Notes under the pieces: model-generated
The model's database searches: none
Seen by the model: only the letters and a program-made list of their open reading frames with translations
What the model was told of the DNA's origin: nothing
DNA from: Cyclina sinensis
Lineage: Eukaryota; Mollusca; Bivalvia; Venerida; Veneridae
Assembly: GCA_012932295.1 (NCBI GenBank)
Contig: JAAONU010000001.1
Location: 26,698,550-26,762,549 of the forward strand
Direction of reading: 5' to 3'
Length of the DNA: 64,000 nucleotides
Position numbers and translations under genes: made by a program
Shown: positions 52,916 through 62,645 of the stretch, in pieces
Position numbering within the stretch: position 1 is the first letter of the stretch
How the letters are laid out: each line of letters begins with the position of its first letter

Positions 52916-53013
52916 CTTTTTCCATGATACTGGATGCTGCATAGCTGCTTCCTTCAACCTCTTCCAGACACACAGGATGGTATATGAAAATAGAAATAAT
53001 ACAGCAGTACCAC
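52916..53013 (-). CDS. Representative A-type cassette exon at the 5' (right) edge of the array
   Basis: Acceptor GATAG|G, donor AAAAAG|GTGGGT, 98 nt. It is open in the terminal-exon frame, starting W-Y-C-C with a short hydrophobic run, then an acidic and Ser-rich segment. It pairs with the 29-nt piece at 53076-53104, which reads VRFQVRSGF. Confidence 0.35.
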
Positions 53014-53075
53014 CTATCAAAATTTAAGCTAAATTAAGACAAAAGACACTTTAAAAATTGGAACAAGAAGCTTAC

Positions 53076-53104
53076 CTGAAACCTGATCTTACCTGAAACC
53101 TTAC
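53076..53104 (-). CDS. Representative 29-nt micro-exon, rightmost unit
   Basis: Acceptor CAACAG and donor CAG|GTAAGC. It encodes VRFQVRSGF plus two bases. It differs from most copies by Glu to Gln. Confidence 0.28.
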
Positions 53105-53247
53105 CTGTTGTGATTATTCAAAAAAAGAAACTGAAAAATACTAACAAGCCAAATACCAGAAACAAAATGGAAAATTCGAACATAACAAATTAACAGTAAC
53201 TTGACAATAAATCACATGCGAACAAAAATATTATCAAATGAACAAAG

Positions 53248-54240
53248 AGCTATTAATGTATGGAACATCACTGCCAAGTTTCATAGTAGATGTCAATAAA
53301 AACATATTTTGAAGGGTGACAGACACTAAAGATGAACACCAGCTGAAAACCAGCAGACTCTTTATTTCAGCCACTGCAATGATGTCTCGACTTTAAAGTA
53401 TCCAATCTTCTGAAATAGGTGAACCTTTTTCTAAGTACAAAAAGGGGACATTACCCAATAAAAAGGTAGCTACAGTTATGTACCTTGTCTGGGTCATGAT
53501 CTGTTCAGTAAGTGTTCAAACTGTCATGTCACTGCTATTAGTAAAAGTGAAGAAACTTTCCAGCTGCCGAAATTGGTTAACCTATACTTCAAGTACATAA
53601 AAGGGCAGATTACCCGAAAACAGGCAGCCATAGCCATAGTGTATCTTACCAGTGTCATGACAGGTGTATAAATAAGTAAGAATGTAAAGTATCATGCCCC
53701 TGCTATTTGTAGAAATTGAGAAATATCCAACTTGCCGAAACAGGTTAACCATTTCTCTAAGTACAAAATGGGGAGAGAATCAAAAAAAGGGAGCCACAGT
53801 TATGTAACTTGTCAGGGTTATGACCTGTGCACTGTTAAGTGTGAAAAATTTCATGCCACTGCTATTTGTAGAAATTGAGAAATATCCAACTTGCCAAAAC
53901 AGGTTAACCATTTCTCTTAGTACCAAATGTAGAGATAATCTAAGAAATAAGGGAGCCGCAGTTATGTAACTTGTCAGGGTCATGACCTGTGCACTGTTAA
54001 GTAAGTATGTAAACTTTCATGCCACTGCTATTTGAAGTAATTGAGAAATATCCAACTTGCCAAAACAGGTTAACCATTTCTTTAAGTACAAAATGGGAAG
54101 ATTACCCAAGAAAGAAGGTAGCCACAGTTATGTAACTTGTCAGGGTCATGACCTGTGCACTGTTAAGTAAGTACGTTAACATTCATGCCACGGCTATTTG
54201 TAGAAACTGAGAAATATCCATTTTGCCAAAACTAGTTAAC
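53248..54240. repeat. Tandem repeat, about 165-base unit, five to six copies
   Basis: The unit contains 'cactgctatttgtagaaatt', 'gagaaatatccaacttgcc', 'aacaggttaaccatttct' and 'gtcagggtcatgacctgtgc'. It abuts the cassette array directly. There is no coding capacity. Confidence 0.8.
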
Positions 54241-54779
54241 TGGATGGACCTGCAGTAGTATGGATGGATGGTTCAATCATTATAGATGCCAGGGGCATAA
54301 AAAGGCCTAAGATTTACCTTAACAGTTTACATTGTCCATACCTTCTTGAAAACCAGCATTCAGCATTTGAATATGTTGAATAAAAATTAATCTTATTTTT
54401 TGTCTGAAAAAGGCCAGAATGCTAAAATTTTTGTGGGTGAAAGTAGAAAAACATCAGTCTCTGAAAACAGGCTAACAAAACCTCAGAAATATAGTGTATT
54501 CAACAAGCAGAACATTTAGTTTAACTTAAATTTATCTATTTTACATTGATTGGAAAACAAGTTCTTACAACTTTCATTAATCCAGCTCAATTAACCGATA
54601 CCTATGTCTACCAAAGGTGTTGAATCTGGAAAGTCACTAGATACTCTTCACCACCTCCAAATCAGGAATCTGACCCCAGCAACACTTCTACAAACAGTAC
54701 TTTTTCAAACTGGTTAAAAACTGTTTAACTCTGAAAATAGAAAGAAAAACACTCATAAGTTCTTCACAAATAACAAGGG
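54241..54779. other. No gene recognised
   Basis: AT-rich spacer with diverged repeat fragments such as 'ggatggatggttcaatcat'. Confidence 0.35.
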
Positions 54780-55215
54780 CTGTCAGTGATCACATGTGTC
54801 ACCTGATGATAGCCATTTAAGCAGTTGTATTGAGAGGTGATTGGACAGTTTGTTGGCTAAAACCCGTTTTTTAATTCAAGGGCCATAACTCAGCCAAATA
54901 TCATTCAACTGAAAAACCTGTTAAATGTGCGCAAGTACTTGAGGTAGCAATCAATCCAGCTTCAGTAGTATAAGAGAAGTAGTCCGGACAAACTTTAAAA
55001 ATAAAAATCATTGAAGGGCCATAACTTTGACAAAAATCATTGAACTGGCAAATGCCGATGATATGCACAACTAGACTTGGTACTGATCATTCCTGTAAAG
55101 TTAGGATGAAATTGCACCAGTAGTTTCTGAGGAGTGGTCCGGACAAGTTTTGTACTGAAAGGACAGATGGACAGATGGACAGACAGATGACGGAGAAGTG
55201 ATCTCTATATATCGC
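54780..55215. repeat. Interspersed repeat with 'gggccataactc' units
   Basis: Two diverged copies of a unit with 'gggccataact', 'atcattgaactg' and 'agtggtccggacaa', followed by 'gacagatggacagatggaca' and 'gtgatctctatatatcgcgg'. Confidence 0.6.
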
Positions 55216-56176
55216 GGCTACTTTGTTGCAGGTAACACAAAAAGATACCCAAGTCTCAGAATCATCATGACCAAAAAAAGCAGAATGAGTCCAATGCACA
55301 CAAAATCAGTTCTACTGTCTAAAAGATTGTCTTGGCTCTCTGAAACTGTAATAAATTATTACAAGATATGATAAAATGAATAAAAAACAACAACATGTGC
55401 AGCTCAGTAACAATACTACCCTAAAATATAGGTCCAAAACAAACATTAATCCTGTCAAATAAATGCACACGAAAAAATCAGTTTATTAAAATAAATATGC
55501 TAATGTGAAAAAAGTTCCAGGTATAACGAAATGTTTATAATGAGCCCCCCTTGAAAGGAAACCTATACTTCCACAAAAAACTGTGGTCTTTGACCCTGTC
55601 AGCAGCGCAGTAATTCGATACCAGCAACTTCCCTGCAAGAGTTTCAGAAATCAAATGTAAAAGATATATATCAAGCCAAAGACTTTTGTTCAATTTCTCC
55701 AAAAGAAAACTAAACAAGTATAACTGCTGCCTATTATATCTGAACTGCTGCAATCAATTTATTCAAACAAACATTAATCCACACATAATGCACAGACATT
55801 TTATCCAGTCAAAGATTATTCAAAGATTATTCCCTGTCCATAAAAAACTTAACTTCTTAAATTCCGTGACATGAGTGTTTTGCATTTCTCTCGTGAAAGA
55901 GTTCAGACCAAAATATAATGGCAGTAATATGTTGAAATTGAAATATACTAAATTATTTCAAAACTTTGCAAGTAAAACTGACCTGTATTTGCTTATAAAG
56001 AATTATGCACTTTAACAAGTAAAAAATTGTGTCTATTACATCTTTTTGAGTCATAAAACGCACGATCTAAGAATGATAAAAAACAACAAACGATGTAAAA
56101 TGAATAGAAATAGCTTGCCTTTCACAATAATAGATAACATTTTCAAAACAAAGTAAAATAAATAAGTATGGCTTGC
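55216..56176. other. No gene recognised
   Basis: AT-rich. A minus-strand patch 'atcgaattactgcgctgctg' near 55605-55625 stands out in composition but gives no supported exon. It would be intronic if the exon at 56177-56233 belongs to the array gene. Confidence 0.35.
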
Positions 56177-56233
56177 CTTCACTGAGCAGCTCAAATTGGA
56201 TCCTCTGCCAGAACAGCTGGATTTTCCCTCCAT
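56177..56233 (-). CDS. Candidate first coding exon of the cassette-array gene (GC donor)
   Basis: The minus-strand ATG at 56233 (context agtcggATGG, in-frame upstream stop TAG) encodes MEGKSSCSGRGSNLSCSVK and ends at GTGAAG|GCAAGC. That is the usual consensus of the minor GC-AG intron class. It ends in phase 0, as required to join the 29-nt micro-exons. No signal peptide is visible. The call rests on start context, phase and the CpG-bearing region behind it. Confidence 0.3.
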
Positions 56234-56279
56234 CCGACTCTCAACAAAGAACTGCACAAACTAAACCACTGAACTTAAA

Positions 56280-56520
56280 TGTATCGTACATTGAGTGAAC
56301 GATCATGAGAAAAGCGTGCAAATTCATCACAAAGAGTTAGGATCGTAACTATTCGACTGTTTCCGGACACTCCGTGCATAGACAGTGAATAGAGTTCCGA
56401 AGATCACCGTTGAGTCCCGAGAGTTGCAAGTGCGCCCGTATACATGACACTGAGGCCTCAAAAAGGATACTGGGGCGACCACAGGGAGAGAACTTAGTCG
56501 TCTTCTTCATTTCTATCTAT
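56280..56520 (-). promoter_or_regulatory. CpG-bearing promoter-like region for a minus-strand gene
   Basis: Unlike its surroundings, this stretch keeps many CpGs, for example 'gtttccggacactccgtgc', 'gttgagtcccgagag' and 'gcgcccgtatac'. It lies directly upstream of the candidate exon at 56177-56233. There is no clear TATA box. Confidence 0.3.
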
Positions 56521-57729
56521 TTCCTTTCTTTCGTTCAGCATGCATTTAAGTAAGACGATACCACAATTAAATTATCTTTCATATTTTTCAATGCCTCCCG
56601 TGTCTTAAATGAGCAATTTGTGAAGACAATGCATGCTGGATTACATTTTATATGATCGACGTTGTCTAGCTACCATATGCTTTAGAGAGAAGTCGTGGAA
56701 GAATTGATAAACTATTTTTAACTTATTCTATTTCTTCTCTTGCAGGAGATGGGGGAACAATGTCATGATTTTGCTTTATCTACAAATACGTTAAATGCAA
56801 AAGCCCCGGCCCCATCGTGCAATACAAGCAGACCTATTTATTATTATAAACAGTACTAATTTTTTAATATGTTGTAATAATAATTCGAATCTACACGTTT
56901 CTTAATATATGATTTGGCTTCTTATCCTGAATTTCTAACAGATCAGCACCGGCCCCTTTTTATTTGATCAAAACATCTCGACAATAAGATGCTTTTAATG
57001 CAAACTTGAGAAAGGTCGATCACTCGCTCAATTTTATCTTAAATAGTAAGTACCCGCTTCTACATCTGACATTCCTTTGGTTCAGTTCTTCTGTATGCAT
57101 TCCTGCTCCTCCGTTCTTCTTTCGAAACAGAACTATTATATACAATACATGTATCTGTAATGCGTGAAAAAATGTTTGACTAAGTGGTATTGTGCTGCCT
57201 TTTTATTTTATATATGAAGAAAACACATGCAATGCAAATAAAAAAAAAATTATTTTATGAAAAGAAAAGAACCGAACTCCTTTCATATCGATCATGCTTC
57301 TTGTCTCTACTTCTTGGATTAAACTTATCCAAAATATGTGTACGTTGATTTTTTTTTCAAACTAAGTCACATTTAAACGTTACATCAATTGGTGCCACTG
57401 TTTCTGTTGCTGTTGGACTACCAAACATATATGTGTCATTTCATGAATATACGTCAAATAATTCTGAACATTTCGATCAAGCCTAACTGTTTATTGGAGG
57501 ACACTCGTTAACGTCTCTAAGTTCCTTTGAGTTGTTTATGTTTACATTACTTTCATCATTTTTGACGAAAAAAGAAATGACCTTTGTAACGATATTCTTA
57601 ATAAAAGGCACACCGCATCAAATTCTAGCGATGTAATGATTGATAAAAATACCAAAAAGGCTAAAGAATTTTACATGTGGCCCAAAGCAGTACTTGATAG
57701 TTTGCTGTTATCAACCCATTACAATCATT
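56521..57729. other. No gene recognised
   Basis: AT-rich intergenic sequence without supported exons or repeats. Confidence 0.4.
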
Positions 57730-58885
57730 TTATGCCTCAGAAGAAAGGCACCGGGTTTTGAACGGTCCGTCCGTCCGTCCGAAAAACTTTAACATTTGCC
57801 ATAACTTCCTTATAAGTAAGTGGATTTACTTCTTACTTGGACACAACACCCCTTTGGACAAGACCTTCCCATTGACCTATTGTTATTTGACCTTGACCCC
57901 TGTAATGACCTTCACCTTGAAGATCCAATTCTCAAAAAACTTTAACATTGGCCATCACTTCCTTATTAGTAAGTGGATATACTTTATACTTGGACACAAA
58001 ACTCCATTACACAAGACCTGCCCACTGACTTATATTTATTTGTCCTTGACCCCTGAATGACCTTAACATTTGTCCAGAAACTACCCTTGACGAAACATTT
58101 CCAGCCACATATATTTTTGAATTTGACCTCTAAATGACCTTGAACTTTTTTTTCTTTATCATTTCATTAATTTTTTATGCCTCTAAATGAGGGCATATGG
58201 TTTTTGAACTGTTCGTCAGTCCATCCGTTCATCCTTCCGTCTGAAAGCTTTAACATTGCCCATAACTTCGGTATTAGTAAATAGATTTACTTTATGCTTA
58301 AACCAACACCTCTTTGGACAAGGCCTTCCCATTGACAATATATTTTTGGCCTTGACTTCTGAATGACCTTGATGTCAAAGATCCAATTGTCAACAAAAAT
58401 TTATGTTGGCCATAACTCCCTTATTAGTTAATGAATTTACTTCATACTTAAATACAACACCCCTTTGGACAAGGCCTTTCCACTGACATATATTCATCTG
58501 TCCTTGACTCCTGAATGACATTGACCTCGAAGGTCCAGTTTTCAAACATACTTAAAATTGGCCCTAACTCCCTTATTACTAATAATATTTAGTTCATGTT
58601 TGCACACTTTGGGAGAAATCTTCCAATACATATATTTTGTGACTTTGGACCACCTACATGACTTTGATTTTGAGGTCAAATTGTTAGAAGAAAAACTTCT
58701 TTTGAAGGATCTACAATTTATTTTCATCTGCTCAAGTATTTTTTACCTTGACCCTTTAATGTCCATAACCCTATGGTCAAATTGTCAAAAACCCACTTCT
58801 TTTGAAGGATTTACAATTAATTTTCATCTGGCTCGCAGCTCAAAGCACCACTTCGAGAGCATTGCCATCTTACAGTGACAGTTCT
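57730..58885 (+). repeat. Two 'atgcctc..aggca' elements with internal tandem repeats
   Basis: Heads at 57731 ('atgcctcagaagaaaggca') and 58176 ('atgcctctaaatgagggcat'), each followed by a 'gtccgtccgtccg'-like run. Internal units of about 165-180 bases have 'actttaacattggccataac', 'cctttggacaagaccttccc' and 'ccttgacccctgaatgacct'. These create apparent plus-strand frames at 57758-58060 and 58558-58878. Confidence 0.7.
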
Positions 58886-61029
58886 TGTTTGTGTATAAAT
58901 TCATAATAAGTATCTTTTCAACACCACGTGTGTCTCAGCCTTTCTGTTTAAAGATTGAACAGCTTTGAATATTGAAAATGCATTATGTTGTTTAACCAGT
59001 TATTATGTATCTTTTATTTAAGATACTAACTTGACTTAGGCTCTGTTGGTTTCAGGACGAGTTTCGCTGAGGATGTTTCCTGTAAATACCCGACAGAGTA
59101 CAAAAATAGGCAGAAAGGTTGAAATGTCATTTAATGGAAAATCTTAGACAGTCAATGCATTTAGCAGAATTCCTTACGACGATGCCTCTACAGGTGCCAG
59201 ACAGTTTTCGGTAACTGGTGCCAAAGAGGAATCTGCCAAGCCATTACAGTGCTTCCTATTCTCTATACGGACAGGTTCATGAAGTTAAGATGGGTGCAGG
59301 GTTCCCTGTAAATGAATGAAGATTTTTGATCTATCAATACTTTCACTCCTGAAAACGCTAAAGTAAACAGTAGCCATGGAGACTACGCTGTGACAGTACG
59401 GTAATCGAGGTTTGTTCCAGCGTCTTATATAGCGGAAAGACTTTCGCCAAGTCTCAGTGATCACGAAGCGTATAGTGTTTTTTTTTTTGTTGTAATTCAA
59501 CGAGTAGAGTTTGTTCCAGGGTCTTTCGCTTATCACCACAGCATCCGACTTAAAGCTTCCAGTTTTGCAAAAAATTACTCTCCGAACATTTAGGTCTTTG
59601 GGAATATGAATTTACGAACAAGATGCAGACTATCTTGTTAACATAACAATGTGAGTTGAATACAAATGCAGTGGAAAAAAACCTTGAACCACAAACTTGT
59701 GACCATTCAACCATACAAAAGTTCATATTAATTACCATTGATATTCCTCCAATTTAAATTAAGTGTGAAGTACTAAAGGAATGTGGTGGTCTAATAGAGA
59801 AGTCCCAAAATATTATTGTTTTTGGAAAGGGTCATTTGATTTTTCATGCACCTTAAATTATTGGTCTTTATAAAAACTATTTTAACTAAAAAATGGAACT
59901 CACTAAGCAACTGAGAGTCCATTGTACCGATTCTGTAAAGCTGGACGAATATGGCGAGCTATAATGTATCTTTGAAAACAGCAGTAAATGAACAAAGTCA
60001 AATACATGTACTTTATAATTTTGTTATGAAAGACAAATATGAACATCTGTTGAGCTAATAGTGTGGTTTCTTTCAGACCCATGCACCTAATGATAAAAAT
60101 AAACTTTCTTTAGAGATCATTTGGTGGACACATATATGAAAAGATACCATCTTCCACTAGAACATGCTTATTCAAAAGACTGAAAATAATTAGGATATAT
60201 TACCAGTTATTTTTTTTTAGAAAATCTTTTCAGTAAACCAACAGTTCAATTTCTCACAAAAGTGACATCATAACCTAGACGGAACATACATACATGAACT
60301 TGTTTGATTTAGGTGATTTTACTCTCTGGCTTCACAACTGAACAATATAGTTTTAAAGAAAATCCTGAGATGTTTATTTAGTTTATAAAACATAAACATA
60401 TCCATAATGTTCATCAATGCATCCTTTAAAAAGAACCAGATAGTTTGCTTTTGAAAATAAAATTCGTACTTTTTTTTCAGAAAGCTATCTTTTGTACAAT
60501 ATTCTGTACTGCAAGTCCAACTTTGTTCTGCATGATGTTCATGAAATATATATGACTATTTCCATCACTGATTGTTACAGCTTCCATTGCCTGTTATCAA
60601 ATCAAAGGAACAGTAAACATCTAGCAATGAGACAATAACAACGATTCCAGAGCCTGAAGTACTTCCAAGCAATTCTTGGCAGAAAATAGACGGTAGAAAT
60701 TTGGTCATTCTAGGGCCCTGTAAGTATTGACATACTGATCTGATCTGACATTACTTTACCCATCCTGTTATATATGTCTTACACTGTTTTGCCAGTCAAA
60801 TTTTGTGACGAGTTTTAGCCAAGAATTGAATACACGAAATAAAGCTGAATTCTGTGAATTTTAATTGCAACAGCTATAGAAATATTCTTAACAATGTAAC
60901 AATTACAATGTACATGAAATATTATACGTCAGATGTTTATACTCAAAGGCATTTCATGCAATTCCTACTATAAAAACCAGTTATTTAGTGATATAAAATC
61001 AAATCATATGGTCATATAATTATATAAAA
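58886..61029. other. No gene recognised
   Basis: A CpG-bearing patch at 59040-59480 includes a minus-strand TATATAA-like site at 59424-59432, 47 bases before an ATG at 59377. The frame is only 30 codons and no exon follows. The rest is AT-rich. Confidence 0.3.
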
Positions 61030-62645
61030 CAAGAGGGCCATGATGGCCCTTGATTGCTCACCTGAATACTTTGGCTTTGTGTCTGCTGTTGAGCAAACAT
61101 CAGAAGTAAAATTACCATTTCTGAAGATTTTCGAAGATCTTATATTTCATACAAAAAAGACCCCTGGGGCAGGGCCAATTTTGACCCAAAGGACATCATT
61201 TTAACTATGCAATTCTACATAAAACAAGAGGGCCATGATAGCCCATGATCTCTCACCTGAATTCTTTGGCTTTGAGTCTGCTGTTGAGCAAACATCAGAA
61301 GCTTTAAGATTCTCCCAATATAAATCTATATGAATTCAAGTGACCCCCAAGTAGAGCCAATTTTAACCCTAAGAGCATAATTTGATCACAGTTAAAGCTC
61401 TATGCAAAATATCTAAGTTCTAGATGTTGTGGTTTCAGACAAGAAGATTTCTTAGGTCTTCCCTTTTATAAGCCAATGTAAAATCAAGTGACACCGGGGC
61501 TTGGCCGTGTTAGACTTTTGGGGCTTAATATGAACAATCATGGTAGAAGGACCTCTAGCTGATGCTCCATGCAAAATATCTCAGCCCTTGGCTTTGTGGT
61601 TTAAGACAAAAAGATTTTCTGAGGTTTTCTCTGTATAAGTCTATGTTAAATTAAGTAACCACCCCACATCCCACCCCCACACAAGGAAGACCACAGGGGC
61701 ATAATTTGAAAAAAAACTTGGTACAGGACCTCTAGCTGATGTTCTATGCAAAAGTTCTAGGCTTTGTGGTTTCAGACAAGAAGATTATTTAAGTTTTGCC
61801 TATATAAGCCTATGTAAAATCAAGTGACACCTGGAGCTGAGCCATTGATGATCCAAGTGGCATAATTTGACCAATCTTGGCAGACGACCTTGAACTGATG
61901 CTCAATGCAAAAAATCTTAGCCCCTGGCCTTTTTGGTTTCAGACAAAAAGATTTTTTAAAGTTTTCCCTGTATAAGTCTATGTAAAATCAAGTGACCCCC
62001 CAGGGCAGGGCCAATTCTGACCCAATGGGCATAATTTGAACAAACTTGGTAGAGGACCTTTAGCTAATGCTCAATGCAAAAAATGTGAGATGTAAAATTT
62101 ACTGTATCGTATAAGTAGATTTTCAAAGATTCAATATATTACACAAATAGAAACCCCGGGGTTGAGCAAATTTTGACCCCAATGGCATAATTTTGAACAA
62201 ACTTGGTAGAGGACCTTCAGCTGATGCTAGAAGGTTGCTGATGAAGGTTTTCCCATATAAACCTATGTAAAATCAAATAACCCATGGGGCAGGGCCTATT
62301 TTGACCCAAGGTGCATAACTTGAACAAACTTGGTAGAAAATCACTTGACAATGCTTCATACCAAATCTTAAGGCTCAGGGCAAAGTACACTTTGACAAGA
62401 AAATTTTAGAGGTTTTTCCATCTTGCTGCTGTAGCAACCAGAGTTCTGCTTGGAATTAAATTCTTTGAATAATTTTGTAGAGCTTTATGCAAGGAATATC
62501 CCAGGCAAGTTTCATCAAAGTAGGCTTTGTGGTATAGGAGGATCAGTTGTTTAAGTCAAATTGCTGATGCATGATGATGGACACCAAACAATCAATGATC
62601 ACAAAAGCTCACCGTTGAGCACTATGTGCTCAGGTGAGCTTAAAA
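61030..62645 (-). repeat. Inverted-orientation 'gctcacctgagca' element with a doubled tail
   Basis: Read on the minus strand, the head is at 62580-62645 (agctcacctgagcacatagt). The body has about six copies of the unit of about 165 bases. Two successive tails are at about 61222-61310 and 61030-61105, each with gctgttgagcaaacatcag on the plus strand and gggccatgatggccc or its variant. The doubled tail suggests one copy inserted next to, or recombined with, another. Confidence 0.75.

Larger units (their letters stand above)
30890..53247 (-). repeat. Tandem array of about 49 exon-bearing units of about 420 bp (types A and B), interrupted by a mariner
   Basis: I counted about 30 A-type and 19 B-type units. 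On the minus strand each holds a 29-nt exon-like piece (acceptor CAACAG, donor CAG|GTAAGC), a spacer of about 62 nt ending in a T-tract and GATAG, then a 98-nt exon-like piece with donor GTGGGT (A) or GTGTGT (B). The spacing between successive B units gives the order: BA is about 843 bp, BAA about 1,245 bp, BB 424 bp and BAAAA 2,089 bp. Longer duplications are visible, with offsets of about 2.11 kb (33.7-35.8 versus 35.8-37.95 kb) and about 5.88 kb (31.7-34.7 versus 37.6-40.6 kb). Exon-like parts keep their length while the spacers carry indels. Confidence 0.85.

Noticed and set aside
30890..53247. Alternative cassette frame reading TAVLFLFSYTILCVWKRLK (a textbook membrane segment plus basic stop-transfer)
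   Set aside because: It looks attractive, but it ends in phase 0, which does not fit the terminal exon at 30776. It has stops in at least seven A units (near 43.2, 45.3, 47.8, 48.6, 49.4, 49.9 and 52.6 kb) and in most B units. It cannot be fully excluded.
30890..53247. CRISPR-like or centromeric satellite reading of the array
   Set aside because: Units are about 420 bp with no unique spacers, in a spliced eukaryotic genome, so CRISPR does not apply. A simple satellite would not be expected to have a phase-matched terminal exon at its edge, though a satellite origin remains the main alternative.
57758..58878. Plus-strand frames of about 100 codons
   Set aside because: They lie in tandem units of an interspersed repeat, and their translations repeat the unit.
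59377..59432. TATA-like site and nearby ATG on the minus strand
   Set aside because: The frame closes after 30 codons and no donor or next exon is convincing.
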